A stretch of 47,872 nt of DNA, taken from NCBI GenBank assembly GCA_018673925.1, contig JABHBL010000067.1, forward strand, positions 1-47,872, given 5' to 3'. The notes beneath the pieces were generated by a model. It was not told the origin of the DNA. It saw nothing but the letters and a program-made list of their open reading frames with translations, and searched no databases. This DNA comes from Fidelibacterota bacterium (GTDB lineage Bacteria > Fidelibacterota > UBA8477 > JABMPR01). Position numbers and translations under genes: made by a program. The first letter of the stretch is position 1. Each line of letters opens with the position of its first letter. Below are positions 1-11,500 of this stretch, one piece after another.

Positions 1-1
1 A

Positions 2-25
2 CCTGAATTCAACCAGTAAGTGCAA
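2..25. repeat. IS30 terminal inverted repeat (transposase 3' end side)
   Basis: The sequence starts cctgaattcaac and ends gtaagtgcaa. It pairs with 1049-1072 at 21 of 24 positions. It overlaps the last codons of the transposase. Confidence 0.9.
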
Positions 26-974
26 TTTCTTGTTTCCCAAAGAATACATCATTGGGTGTTTTAAATCCAAGACGTTTCCTTGGCCTATTATTTAATCTGT
101 CCATAACAAACATCTCATCCGACGCACTGATACTTGTGAAGTCCATTCCTTTCGGGAAATATTGACGGATCAGCCCATTCATGTTTTCATTGCATCCTCG
201 TTCCCAAGGAGAATAGGGATGAGCAAAGTAGAAGTCTGCATCCAAATTGTTAGCCATAGTCTTGTGTTCAGCAAATTCTTTCCCGTTATCAGCTGTCATT
301 GTGTGAACCCACTTCTCATGTGGTTTTAGCATGCTGATGATAGCCTTCGAAACCTGGTTTGCAGTACTTCGTTTAACCCTTTTGATGAGAGCAAGACCAG
401 ATCTACGCTCTGTCAATGTAACGATTGCCTGTTTATGATTTTTACCAACAATAGTATCTAGCTCCCAATCGCCTAAGCGACTGCGTTTCTCTACGATATC
501 TGGACGTTGCTCTATGCTAACCCTGTCAACAAGCTTACCACGGCGTTCATGGCTACCGTAACGCTTTTTACGCTGCTTCTTGCAACGAAGGTATTGGTAG
601 AGGTCACCCCCTCGCTTCTTGTCTGAGAGAATATATTGGTAGATGTGTTCATGGCTGACTGAATAGGACATATTCTCTGCTACCCATCCGCTGACCTGCT
701 CAGGACTCCATTCATTTCGTATCAAAGACTCAATAAATGACCAGGTACCAGAATCAATACTGACCCTGGACTTATCTTGACGACGTTCCAGGGCAAACTG
801 ATGAGCTTGCTTATGGCGATAGCCTCTATCTCCACGATTTCTTCTCAGTTCTCGACTGATAGTTGAGGGATGAACTTCTATGAATCTTGATATCATTTTC
901 TGATTATGTCCTGCTTGGTTCATCACTTTTATTACGTATCTTTGCTCCTGGGTAAGCTGCTTGTAGCTTTGCAT
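9..974 (-). CDS. IS30-family transposase (DDE)
   Basis: This 321-aa protein catalyses cut and strand transfer of the surrounding IS element. The N-terminus (about residues 5-45) is the IS30 helix-turn-helix, with the signature SYKQLTQEQRY and the HPSTISREL recognition helix. An rve-type integrase core follows. The DDE residues can be read as D173 (WELDTIVG), D229 (TADNGKEF) and E263 (ERGCNENMNGLIRQYFPKG); the last motif is characteristic of IS30. The length is normal for the family and no frameshift is seen, so the element is probably intact and may be active. It lies alone between the terminal repeats. The start is at MQSYKQLTQEQ, which matches usual IS30 N-termini. Confidence 0.96.
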   Translation of the reverse strand: MQSYKQLTQEQRYVIKVMNQAGHNQKMISRFIEVHPSTISRELRRNRGDRGYRHKQAHQFALERRQDKSRVSIDSGTWSFIESLIRNEWSPEQVSGWVAENMSYSVSHEHIYQYILSDKKRGGDLYQYLRCKKQRKKRYGSHERRGKLVDRVSIEQRPDIVEKRSRLGDWELDTIVGKNHKQAIVTLTERRSGLALIKRVKRSTANQVSKAIISMLKPHEKWVHTMTADNGKEFAEHKTMANNLDADFYFAHPYSPWERGCNENMNGLIRQYFPKGMDFTSISASDEMFVMDRLNNRPRKRLGFKTPNDVFFGKQEIALTG

Positions 975-1031
975 TTGTGCTCCTCATATGATTTTGCGGT
1001 CTAGAGGATAGACTATGACAGCTTATCCCTT

Positions 1032-4000
1032 TTGCAATATCTTTTGAGTTGCACTTACGAGTTGAATTCAAGAAGTATTTTACTCATCCTCTTACTGAGT
1101 ATGGGTTTTGCTGACTTTGATGCCGATGGTGTCGATCTAGTGGGTCGCTACACTTATGGCTATTGTCCTAATGTTCAAGCCAGGGGTGAATACGTATACT
1201 CGTCCAATGGTACTGTCTTCCAGGTTCTGGATATTCATACCTTAGATGCTCTGGGGGAAGTCATTACCGAAAGTATAGTGAGCGGCATCGCTATCTCTGG
1301 AAATTATGCCTACATCGCTAATTGGAGTGATGGCTTCAAGGTCATTGATATCACAGATCCTGCTGTACCCGTGCTGGTAGCACAGATAGATTTTCCGGGA
1401 CAATGTTGGGATATCTCAGTCAGCGGAGACTATGCCTATCTTGGGAATGATGTTGAGGGTTTGCGTATCATTGATATTTCCAATCCATTAGCACCAACCC
1501 ATATAAGTACCTTTGTTCCTGTTGAAACTGCAGCCTTCGAGTATACACAAGTGATTGATACCATCGCATATGCAGCTTCTAAATCGGGTTTATACATCCT
1601 CAATGTGAGTGATCCCAGCACCCCCGTTCAATTGGGGTATTCTCCAGCCGAGAATGGTTCCTGGAGTGTGGCTGTTGTTGATACAATTGCTTTTTTACCT
1701 GAATTCGGATCAGGAATCCGTCTGGTCAATGTTGCTGATCCAACCAATCCCATAGAATTGGGATATTTCCCCACACCTGATCAAGCATATTGGGTAGAAG
1801 TTGTGGACACGCTTGCCTATGTGGCTGAGAGGTGGTCAGGTATTCAGATCTTGGATATATCAGATCTGACAGCCCCAGATTCGGTGGGCATGTTTCCAGT
1901 TGAATATGCCGATGGTATGCACATCCAGGGGGATAGTCTTTATCTGGCATCTTCAAGTTGGGGGCTCAAGCAAATAGATATCAGCGATGGATTAAACCCG
2001 GTCCTGCTGAATGAAAATCCTGGTGGTGGTTATGCGCGGGATATCTACACAACCAGCACGCACACTTATGTCACTTTGAGGGGTCTCGGTGTGGGGGTAT
2101 TTATTCAGGGTGAAGATGTGGAACCTGAGATGATTGCACTCCTGGAAATGGACAATCCTAATAGCTTGAACGGAAGTGGGGATTATCTGTATGTCATAGA
2201 AGATCCAGACATACATATCATTGATGTTAGTGACCCACTCAACCCTCAGATCGTATCAACCTGGTATGAAGGAGCTGCACTGACTTCTTATGTAGTTGGT
2301 CATCTACTTTTTGTCGGTGGTAACCCTGATATTCAAATCCTGGATATCAGTGATGCCTCAAATCCTGTATTGGTTGGAGTCCTGGATGGCTTGCCCTGGG
2401 TACCATTCGATATCAAGATTCAAGGACGCTTTGCCTATGTGGTAAATCGCGGAGGTGGCTTCTGGATCATCGATATCGCCGATCCCACCTCACCGGAAAC
2501 TGTTTCAGGGTTAGAAACATTCGATTATGCATGGCGTCTTGATGTATCTGGTCAATATGCATACATCGCGGACCGCTATTCGGGTTCCGTCAGAATAATT
2601 GATATTAGTGATCCCACCAACCCTTTTGAAATATCAGATATTGGTGTTGGTTGGCTCATACAGGATGTTGTCAGTTCGGGACGATATGTCTATGGACTGA
2701 GTGCCTGGGATGGTGTCCGCATCATCGATTGTGCTGATGCCTATAATCCAGTTGAAGTGGGTTATTTTAACACGGGTGGCTATGCCCAGCGTCTCCACGC
2801 TGCAGATGGGATCATAAATGTTGCTGACGGTGGCGGTGGTTTTTATAAGCTGGAGACGGCTTTCAAACAGCAGATATTTACTGTCAATTCGACTGGTGAT
2901 GACATGGATGCCAATCCTGGTGATGGTATTTGTGATGATGGCACAGGAGATTGCACGCTACGAGCGGCAATAAATGAAGCCAATGCTACGCCTGGCTACA
3001 ATGAAATTGCATTTAACATGGAGGGAGAGGGACCACATTCTTTTGTGCCCAATCTGGCCTTGCCATGGATCACTGAATCAGTTTTGCTGGATGGTAGCAG
3101 TCAACCCGGATATGCCGGAACCCCCCTGATCGCAATAAATGGATCGGTAGCCGGTACCAGCAACGGCCTCGTAATCTCGACCTCCCATTCCACAGTGAAG
3201 GGCTTGGCTGTCGGGCACTGTGGTTTAGAAGTTGGTGAAGAGTGGGGTAGTGGTATTCTCATTCGAAACGGAGCAGGAAACGTTGTGCAGGGCTGTTTTG
3301 TCGGTTTGAACACAACGGGCAGTACTGCAATGGGTAATACAATTGGTGTTTATTTGGAGAATGCTAAGTATAACCTGATAGGGGGATTGACTCCTGAGTC
3401 TCGAAATGTGATTTCTGCAAATTACTGGGCGGGTATCGACATTTCGGCACCCTCCGAAGGTGGTAAGAATCATGTCCTAGGTAATTATATCGGACTTGAC
3501 CATACTGGTACCACTGCCATTGGTAATGGTGGTGGCATAAACTTGTACACGGGTGGAAATTTAATTGGTGGTCCGTATCCTGGTGCAGGGAACGTAATCT
3601 CGGGGAACTATGATAATGGCCTCGGACTGTCTCTAGATGGAGATGAGGGGGAACCCAATGTAATAAGCGGGAACTTCATTGGAACTGACCACACTGGAAC
3701 GTTGGCAGTTGGCAATGGAAATGCGGGCGTGATGGTAGGTAGCCCGGGCAATATTATCGGTGGGTCTGAAGCGACTGCCCGAAATATTATATCGGGGAAT
3801 TTAGAAGGTGTCACATTCGCTGGTGAAGAAGCCATCAATAATAGCGTTCAGGGTAATTATATCGGTACTGATGTGTCCGGGAATAGTGCCCTAGGGAATA
3901 CCAGCACAGGAATTCTAATATTGTCACCCAATAATCATATTGGTGGGACTCCGCCAGGAGCTGGAAACCTCATTTCAGGAAATCAATGGGGTGGTATCAG

Positions 4001-5375
4001 TATTGGATATTCTGGGGCACCCTTGGTAGCGAATGGCAATACAGTTCAAGGGAACCTCATAGGGACAGATCAAAGCGGCACGTTAGCAATACCTAACTAT
4101 TTTGGTGTTATCATCGACGAATCAGCCTCCAATAATATTGGGGGTAATGTGGCTGGTTCAGCCAACATTATTTCTGGGAACACCCTTGGAGTGGTTATCA
4201 GAGGGTCTGCTGCAACCGATAATACTGTTTCAGGTAATCTCGTAGGAACCAATCTCGAGGGCACGGAAGCGTTGGGGAATGATCGCTGGGGAATCCAAAT
4301 GAGATCAGGTGCTTCGAATAACCTCATCGGCGGGACCAGTGAAGCAGCCGCTAATGTGATTGGAGGAAACGGGTATGGTGGTGTAGGCATAGGCTGGGAT
4401 GGTGTGAGTACTGGCAATGTAGTTCAAGGGAATATTATTGGCTCAGATAGATCGAGAACCCTTAACCTTGCGAACTCTAGATCGGGTATTTCCATTTATG
4501 GCGCAGCAACGGATAACCTTATTGGTGGTGATTCGGATGGTGCTGGTAATCTCATCGTCAATAGCGAGCTTGCTGGAATAAACATCAATAGTACCAATAA
4601 CGAAGTAAATAATAGATTTTCCCGGAATATGATGCATTCCAATGGGGAGATAGGTATTGATCTAAGCCTGAGTTCGTCATATCCATACACTGATGGGGTC
4701 ACTGAAAATGACGAGGGTGATGGAGATGATGGCCCCAACCATCTTCAAAACTTCCCTGCATCACTCAATGTGGGAGTTGATGATGGGGGTGACCTACTAA
4801 TACAATATTTGGTCGATTCTGATATTGAAAATTCAGAATATCCCATCGAAGTGGAATTCTTTCTATCAGATGAAGATGGAGAGGGTCAATTATTTCTGTA
4901 TTCCAATTTTTACACCACAGCTAATCATGAGCTAGGATTAAAGACTATTGTCTTGGGTCCTGTAGGGAACTATGGTCTGGAAATGGGTGACTACCTGGTT
5001 GCCACTGCAACTGATGCAGCAGGAAACACTTCTGAATTTTCCCACACGACTCAGGTCACATCTTATGTGGGAGTGGCTGGTCTTGAGGCACTACCCACTG
5101 AATTCACTCTGGAACAGAACTATCCTAATCCATTTAACCCCTCCACAACAATAAGATATGGGTTGCCAGAGACCTCTGATTTACGTCTGACGATCTATGA
5201 TCTGCATGGGAGGGTTGTACAGAGCTTATCGGAGAGTAATCGACCAGCTGGATGGGTCAATTATGAGTGGTCCGGTACCAACATGAGTGGCGAACCAGTA
5301 AGTACAGGTGTTTATCTCTGTCGACTAGAAGCCAGAAATTATACCAAGACTATTAAGATGGTATTCTTGAAGTAA
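1032..5375 (+). CDS. Exported LVIVD-repeat / parallel beta-helix protein with T9SS-type C-terminal domain; N-terminus altered by IS30
   Basis: This is a 1447-aa predicted surface protein. Residues about 40-610 are LVIVD-type beta-propeller repeats (recurring I-I-D-I-S-D-P-x-x-P). Residues about 615-660 resemble the CSLREA region, with DGICDDGTGDCTLRAAINEAN. Residues about 660-1240 are NosD-like beta-helix repeats of about 45 aa (GNYIGTDxxGT ... NxIGG ... AGNVISGN). Residues about 1354-1447 are the FlgD-like/T9SS type A sorting domain, ending TIKMVFLK. The function is unknown; adhesion or polysaccharide binding is typical of such folds. The first 10-14 codons come from the IS30 terminal repeat. 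Possible starts are TTG at 1032 or TTG at 1062; the latter gives a compact signal peptide (NSRSILLILLLSMGFA). The original start was probably displaced beyond the IS, so expression may depend on it. Confidence 0.85.
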   Translation: MQYLLSCTYELNSRSILLILLLSMGFADFDADGVDLVGRYTYGYCPNVQARGEYVYSSNGTVFQVLDIHTLDALGEVITESIVSGIAISGNYAYIANWSDGFKVIDITDPAVPVLVAQIDFPGQCWDISVSGDYAYLGNDVEGLRIIDISNPLAPTHISTFVPVETAAFEYTQVIDTIAYAASKSGLYILNVSDPSTPVQLGYSPAENGSWSVAVVDTIAFLPEFGSGIRLVNVADPTNPIELGYFPTPDQAYWVEVVDTLAYVAERWSGIQILDISDLTAPDSVGMFPVEYADGMHIQGDSLYLASSSWGLKQIDISDGLNPVLLNENPGGGYARDIYTTSTHTYVTLRGLGVGVFIQGEDVEPEMIALLEMDNPNSLNGSGDYLYVIEDPDIHIIDVSDPLNPQIVSTWYEGAALTSYVVGHLLFVGGNPDIQILDISDASNPVLVGVLDGLPWVPFDIKIQGRFAYVVNRGGGFWIIDIADPTSPETVSGLETFDYAWRLDVSGQYAYIADRYSGSVRIIDISDPTNPFEISDIGVGWLIQDVVSSGRYVYGLSAWDGVRIIDCADAYNPVEVGYFNTGGYAQRLHAADGIINVADGGGGFYKLETAFKQQIFTVNSTGDDMDANPGDGICDDGTGDCTLRAAINEANATPGYNEIAFNMEGEGPHSFVPNLALPWITESVLLDGSSQPGYAGTPLIAINGSVAGTSNGLVISTSHSTVKGLAVGHCGLEVGEEWGSGILIRNGAGNVVQGCFVGLNTTGSTAMGNTIGVYLENAKYNLIGGLTPESRNVISANYWAGIDISAPSEGGKNHVLGNYIGLDHTGTTAIGNGGGINLYTGGNLIGGPYPGAGNVISGNYDNGLGLSLDGDEGEPNVISGNFIGTDHTGTLAVGNGNAGVMVGSPGNIIGGSEATARNIISGNLEGVTFAGEEAINNSVQGNYIGTDVSGNSALGNTSTGILILSPNNHIGGTPPGAGNLISGNQWGGISIGYSGAPLVANGNTVQGNLIGTDQSGTLAIPNYFGVIIDESASNNIGGNVAGSANIISGNTLGVVIRGSAATDNTVSGNLVGTNLEGTEALGNDRWGIQMRSGASNNLIGGTSEAAANVIGGNGYGGVGIGWDGVSTGNVVQGNIIGSDRSRTLNLANSRSGISIYGAATDNLIGGDSDGAGNLIVNSELAGININSTNNEVNNRFSRNMMHSNGEIGIDLSLSSSYPYTDGVTENDEGDGDDGPNHLQNFPASLNVGVDDGGDLLIQYLVDSDIENSEYPIEVEFFLSDEDGEGQLFLYSNFYTTANHELGLKTIVLGPVGNYGLEMGDYLVATATDAAGNTSEFSHTTQVTSYVGVAGLEALPTEFTLEQNYPNPFNPSTTIRYGLPETSDLRLTIYDLHGRVVQSLSESNRPAGWVNYEWSGTNMSGEPVSTGVYLCRLEARNYTKTIKMVFLK
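1049..1072. repeat. IS30 terminal inverted repeat (transposase 5' end side)
   Basis: The reverse complement begins cttgaattcaac and ends gtaagtgcaa, matching 2-25 apart from three bases. It contains in-frame TTG codons that open into the downstream surface-protein gene. Confidence 0.9.
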
Positions 5376-5381
5376 AAATTT

Positions 5382-5445
5382 ATCCATCGCGCGCCAGGGC
5401 GAAGTCCAGAATGGACGACGACTGGTAGCCTTGGCGTAGATGGAT
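5382..5445. repeat. REP-like long imperfect hairpin between two surface-protein genes
   Basis: ATCCATC (5382-5388) pairs perfectly with GATGGAT (5439-5445). An inner stem of about 10 bp (CGCCAGGGC against GCCTTGGCG, with two G-T pairs) and an apical GTCC/GGAC hairpin fill the centre. It is GC-rich compared with its AT-rich surroundings, and no T-run follows. It resembles the REP-like palindromes scattered through many environmental genomes. No second copy was seen in this window. It might also attenuate transcription between 5375 and 5521. Confidence 0.6.
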
Positions 5446-5520
5446 GGTTAACTGAAGTAAGGAATAGGATTTATTACCAGTTAAGTCAAATTAATAGATA
5501 ATCATCAATAAGGGGACATC

Positions 5521-8500
5521 ATGAATGCAAGATGCAAGTATCGTATCAGATCAAGCCTGAGTATTGTCCTATGGCTGTGGTTCACAACCGGTTTGTCATT
5601 CGGGCAAAATATTGATGAGATCAACATCCTTCTAGATGACCCTGAATTAATCCAAAAAACTTTGAATAACACAAACTTCTCACAGCCACAGGCCGGGCTG
5701 AGGGATCTGGATTTTTCCTTTCAGATGATTGCTTATGCTGAATATGATCCCTATGACTATTCAGCGGTCTGGTACCCCACTGAGGGCAGCCGTGGTCTCT
5801 GTGCTGGATCAGATCTTGATGGGGATGGACATCAGGAAATTTTTGCTGTTCATTATGGAAATGGAAGTGGTGTGGTAGGCTTTGAAATGGATCCCGGCGG
5901 TGATACGTTGAGGATGATATGGAATTCTGCGCTGACTCCCACGAGCTATAACTTAGGTACACGCTTTGTTCAGACTGGAGATCTTGATGGGGATGGATAT
6001 GGAGAAATCGTCTTTTTCCGGGGCAGATATTCAGACGATCCAAATCGTGGACTTTACATATACGAATGGAATGGTGCCAATGATGGCTATGACCTCGCCT
6101 ATCACAATACCCTATTATCGTTAAGCGGTGATTTGGTTTCTGATATGGTTATTGAACACTTCCTGATTGAGGATGTGGACGATGACGGAACTCAGGAGCT
6201 GATTTTCGCCAATAATGGTTTAACCATGGGGTTTGATCGTTCTGAGGATTTTTTCTCAATCCTGAGCATCACAGGAGACATTGGCTCTGGATCTGAAGTC
6301 TTGACCGAAGAATTCTGGATCAGTCCCAGGGATGTAGACCGTGATGGATTCATTGATGACGGTCTCGGAGGTGGAAGTGGTCTGAATGTCCAAGTCTGTG
6401 ACACTGACGGTGATGGTCTCAAAGAAGTCTTCTGCCACCCATACAATTATTTTAATATGTTCTTTTTCGAAGCCACCGGACCAGATAGCTATAGTCTGGG
6501 TGATACAACCAATATTCAATTCACTTTTCCCGACGATAATGCTCAGCTCATGAATGCAGCCGTATCAGATATGGACGGTGATGGAGCTGATGAGATTTAT
6601 ATAGGGAATTGGATGACCGGTGATGTTTACATGATCCAGGATACTGATGGAGATGCGACCTCTCTACTCCTCAGTGAAATAGTCGTTCTCGGTGAAAATA
6701 TCGGCGCGCAATTTGGAGCATTGGCCTTCGATTTTGATTCAAGCGGAACCGATGAGATTTACTTTGGTGGTTCTGCCGTTTTTGGTGCTGATATCCGTGT
6801 CTGGGATGGTGAGGAGTTCAGTAGCTATCAGTCCGATCCAGAATCGGATGGATTCCTGCCCAAAATGGATGTAGCTGATATGAATGGTAATGGAATTCCA
6901 GAACTAATTACAGCACATCAGATGGTTTCAAACTATCCACAGAAAATTATTCGGGTTTTAGAGTACCTTCCTGATGATCCATCAAATTCAAGATGGTCAT
7001 TCACACCAGTTTACAATGTTGGTTATACGGATGATTGGGGCAACAGCTATGCGCCAATTTTAGGTGATTACAATGATGATGGATATTTAGATGTTTTTAT
7101 CACTCAGGGTGGGGATCAGCTCAATTATCTATACCACAATACTGGATTGGGATATTTCCAACGTGTCTGGGAAGGTGATATCTACTCAGATAGAAACTGG
7201 TCAAATACAGCCACCTGGGGTGATTATGACAATGATGGTGCCCTTGATCTTTTTGTCGCAAATGGTGGTGGAGGAGAACTCAATGCACTTTACCATAACC
7301 TAAGGGATGGAAGCTTTGAGAGGATATACTCTGGTAGTATAGCCAACGAAACTGATAATTCCCACGGTGCCAGCTGGGGCGATTATGATAATGATGGCTA
7401 CCTAGATATCTATATCGCGAACTCTCAGGGCAGCGCAGACTCGCGCAATTCTCTTTATCACAACAATGGAGATGGAAGTTTTAGCCAGATAAATGCTGGT
7501 TGGATTGTTCAGGATGCCGACGATTCGAACTGTGCTACCTGGTGTGATTATGACAATGACGGTGACTTGGACATGTATGTTGCCAATTGTGGAGCAAATT
7601 CACTCTATCGCAACGAAGGCGACGGGTCGTTCATCAAAATACTTACGGGAGTACTGGTAGAAAATGATGAGTGCTCTCAGGGTGCCAGTTGGGCTGATTA
7701 TGATAATGATGGAGATTTTGACGTATTTGTGACAAATAGTCTTGATCTCTCGAGCCAGTTTTATCAAAACCAGGGTTCAGGCGAATTTATTGAGATCGTC
7801 GTTGGTGACATTGTTACAGATAATGCCCAATCCTGGGGGAGTGCCTGGGGAGATCTGGACAATGATGGAGATCTGGATCTTTTTGTGGCCAATAGTAATG
7901 AACCTTATGAGCAAAACAATTTTCTATACTTGAATCAAGGTGATGGAACTTTCACTGGAGTGTACGATAATTTGCTTAATTACAATAATTTACTAGCCAT
8001 CGGTAGTGCCTGGGGTGACTATAACAATGATGGTGCACTCGATCTTTTTGTCGGAATAGATGGTGGTCGGAACCTGCTTTATGCCAATCAGGGAAATTCG
8101 AATTCATGGGTGAATATCAAATGTATTGGTACCTTATCCAACAGATCTGCCATTGGTGCTAAAGTTCGTGTCAAAGCCCTTATCTATGGCATGGATTCTT
8201 GGCAGGTGAATGAAATCAGTGGACAAACCGGAGCTTTCGGTCAAAACAGTCTCAATGCTGAATTTGGTCTTGGTGATGCTGACCTCATCGATTCTCTCCG
8301 TATCGAGTGGCCCTCTGGTATGATTAATGAGTATACAGATATTCAAGTCGATGAATTTTATATCATTCAGGAGGGATCCGCTTTACAGGTTTCAGCTGAC
8401 ACATTGGCCTGGGGGGAGGTATTTGTGGGTAGTGCAACCACACTAACCCTGGAATTATCAAATCTGGGACCAGAATCCATTCAACTTGACAATATTAGTA

Positions 8501-11500
8501 TAGATAATTCAGTGTTTACTACTGATCTCACATCGCATCAGATTCAACCTGGAGTTTCATCTGCATTATCCGTCACTTTTGAGCCTACCTTGACAGGATA
8601 TTTTGAGGGATTTCTCACTTTCACATCAAGTGATCCTCTAGCGCCGAGCGATAGCATTTTTCTCTCAGGTCAGGCCATATTGGCTCCTGATATTGCGGTA
8701 TCTCCTGATAGTGTGATAGTTACTCTATTGCCAGGAGCAACTTATACTCAAATCATAACTATCGATAATATCGCTGGTGAAAGCGAACTCTACTGGACAG
8801 CCCACCTGGAAACAGGTGATGTGGTCGGCACGGTCACCTTTACAAAGGATGATTATGCATTATGGAATGAGCCAGAAAGCCAGGATCGGATAACCGACAA
8901 CGTTTGGATAACCCGAGCAAATAGCCAGGGTATTTTTAATGCTGCCGTAGAATCTAATTACGCTTTTGAGGCATCTCCCTGGGATACAGAATGGGCTTAT
9001 GGATATTCAGATGATTTAGAACCTGAGGATTATGAGGTGTGGCGTGACGCCATCAATGGTGAGCCGCCAGGTATGATTGATCAGCCGCTCTCTCTCCATT
9101 TGATATCAGAGGATATTTATCTTGATGTTTTATTCCATATTTGGACCCCTGGGGGTAATGGGGGAGGATTTTCATATACCAGAACGGCTACCTCACCAGA
9201 ATGGATAAATCTATCCGCTGATTTGGGCTCTCTAGGCACTGGGGAAAGTGTTTCCTTAGAGTTGTTGCTGGACGCCCTTGAAATGCAGGCAGGTACTCAT
9301 CTTGCAGAAGTGGTGATCAATAGCAATGATCCTGATGAGTCAGAAATAATCATTCCAGTTGAGTTGGAAGTAAGTATTGCACCAGACATTTATCTCGAAA
9401 TTGATACCCTCGAATTTGGCAATGTCTTCAATGGATATTCTGATACACTTGTTATTCCCATCGAGAATTGGGGTTCGGCAAATCTGGTCGTGTCAGATGC
9501 ATCAGCTGATCTGGCCGATTATGCGGTGGGCACTCAGTCTTTTGAAGTGTTACCTGATGAGGTGTATATGCTGGATGTTTTCCTGTCTCCATCAGCACCA
9601 GGTGACTATACAGGAGAGTTGACGCTGACAACTTCCGATCCAGATGAGGAACTCTTCACAATCACATTGATGGGGAGCAGTATAGATCCACCCATCGTAG
9701 GTGTAGAACCTGATTCACTATATGCTGACTTGCTAACTGATGAGACCCTGGTTCAAAATATGACCATATCAAATACTGGATTGAGCGAACTCATCTATGA
9801 GATCCGTTCAGTTTCAGTGGAAAACCTACCGGGGACAAGTACGGTTCCTGATGCAAGTCTGTTGGCAGGACCCCGCTATGGTTGGGAGGAATGCTTTGGT
9901 GAGAATTTAGATGAACTTATCCAGGACAATTGGGGCAGGTCGGGTAAGCCTGGACCCCGAGCAAATGTTCAGAACACAGTAAACGAGACCAATCTCAGGG
10001 ATCTCAGAGAAACCTGGCAGTTGCTTTACACAGATCCACAGGAATTCGGAACGGTTGATGTTCAACATGTTTATGGTAGCACAACCGTAGATGAATTGCT
10101 TGTCAAAATCGAAGGTTATACTGAGTTCGATGACATGGTATATGTGATTTATATCGATATAGACCAGAATATAGATACCGGACTGGATACTGAAGAAGAT
10201 GGGCTGGGCTGGTATCTGGGTGTTGAATATGCAATGATAAGCACAGGTCAGGGATTCGATGGATTTTTTCTCATCGATGAAGAGTCTCAAGATTTTGTAC
10301 TTTTGGATACACTGACTACAAATATTGTTGAGACAAACTCGATTGAGAGAACCATGGGTGCTCATATCAGCCATTTCGAAGGTACATCGGCCTTCAATTT
10401 TGCGATTTGGTGTGATAGTGGACTTGAGGATCAGATTCCGGATTTTGGGTCTGGACATATCACTTTTCCACTCTCTACCACCTGGTTGGATTTTGAACCA
10501 GAAAGTGGCACTATTGCAGCAGGTGAGCAGCAAGACGTCAACGTAACCTTTGATGCAGCTGACATGTATGGAGGTGAATATTATTCACAGATCACAGTCA
10601 AAAGTAATGATCCTGGATCACCTGAAGTTAGCACTCACGCCCACTTATCTGTAACTGGGGTGCCAGACATCCAAATTGCAGAAGAAGCGCTCTCTTTTGG
10701 AAACATATTTGTGAATTATGAATCAATCCTAGAATTCGAGGTGCGAAATACAGGGACGGACTCTCTCCACATCAATAGCATAACCGTTGACAATCCAGTA
10801 TTCACAATCTCACCTACAGCATTAAATATTCAACACAGTGAATCTGCCTTTATATCAGTGAATATATCACCTGAAATAGTTGGTGAATATGATGGCATCA
10901 TAAGTCTTCTCTCTGATGATCCTGATAATGGAAACCTATCGTTACAGGTGCATGCCACAGCCTGGATGGCGCCAGAAATCGGAATAGACCAGAATTCACT
11001 GGTGCATAATGTTTTTGGAAGTGTCGAGGTGAGAGATACCCTTATCATTTCCAATAACGGTGGGAGTGATCTGAACTATTTCATTCACATTGAGGAGCTT
11101 GGAGAGACCAGAGACGCCGGTGGTCCAGACGCATTTGGTTACTCCTGGATGGATTCCAATGAGCCTGGTGGTCCTGAATATGAGTGGATCGATGCCTCAG
11201 GAGGTGTCCAATACTATTTGTATGATGATGATTTTGTAACTGAGATACCCCTGGGATTCGAGTTTGAATACTATGGCACTCCCTACAACAATATCAATAT
11301 CATGTCCAATGGTTGGGTGAGCTTTCATACGACAAGTACCTGGTATCCCTATGTAGTGCCACACGAGTACGATTATGAATACAATGGAGCCATAGCTCCC
11401 TTCGCTGGTGATCTATATCCTCCTGAAGGTCAAATATACGTATTGGAGATGGGATCAGCCCCTGACAGACGGACAATCATTGAGTACAACCATGTCTCAT

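Larger units (their letters stand above)
2..1072 (-). mobile_element. IS30-family insertion sequence, about 1.07 kb, both ends visible
   Basis: A single transposase gene is bounded by 24-bp imperfect inverted repeats at 2-25 and 1049-1072, which match at 21 of 24 positions. About 1.07 kb and one transposase is the normal IS30 layout. The transposase stop lies inside the left-hand repeat, as is common in this family. The target duplication cannot be checked, because only one base lies outside the left end. The right end abuts, and is read in frame into, the signal-peptide region of the surface protein that follows. Confidence 0.93.

Noticed and set aside
3300..4500. Repeated DNA that could be taken for a CRISPR or satellite array
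   Set aside because: The repeats are in frame, imperfect and about 135 bp long, and they encode beta-helix turns. There are no constant short repeats with unique spacers.
5470..5510. Possible weak third copy of the LytTR-like site upstream of the 2230-aa gene
   Set aside because: Only AGGATT and a TCAA/TTAATA stretch resemble the flank of copy A. The 16-bp unit and the 21-bp tandem arrangement are absent.
5621..6043. Minus-strand open frame of 140 codons
   Set aside because: It is the antisense of D-x-D-x-D-G calcium-binding repeats, and the His/Gln-rich translation is a by-product of that.
9907..10533. Minus-strand open frame of 208 codons inside the 2230-aa gene
   Set aside because: The plus-strand frame has clear domain content across this stretch. 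The opposite frame is low-complexity and has no family features.
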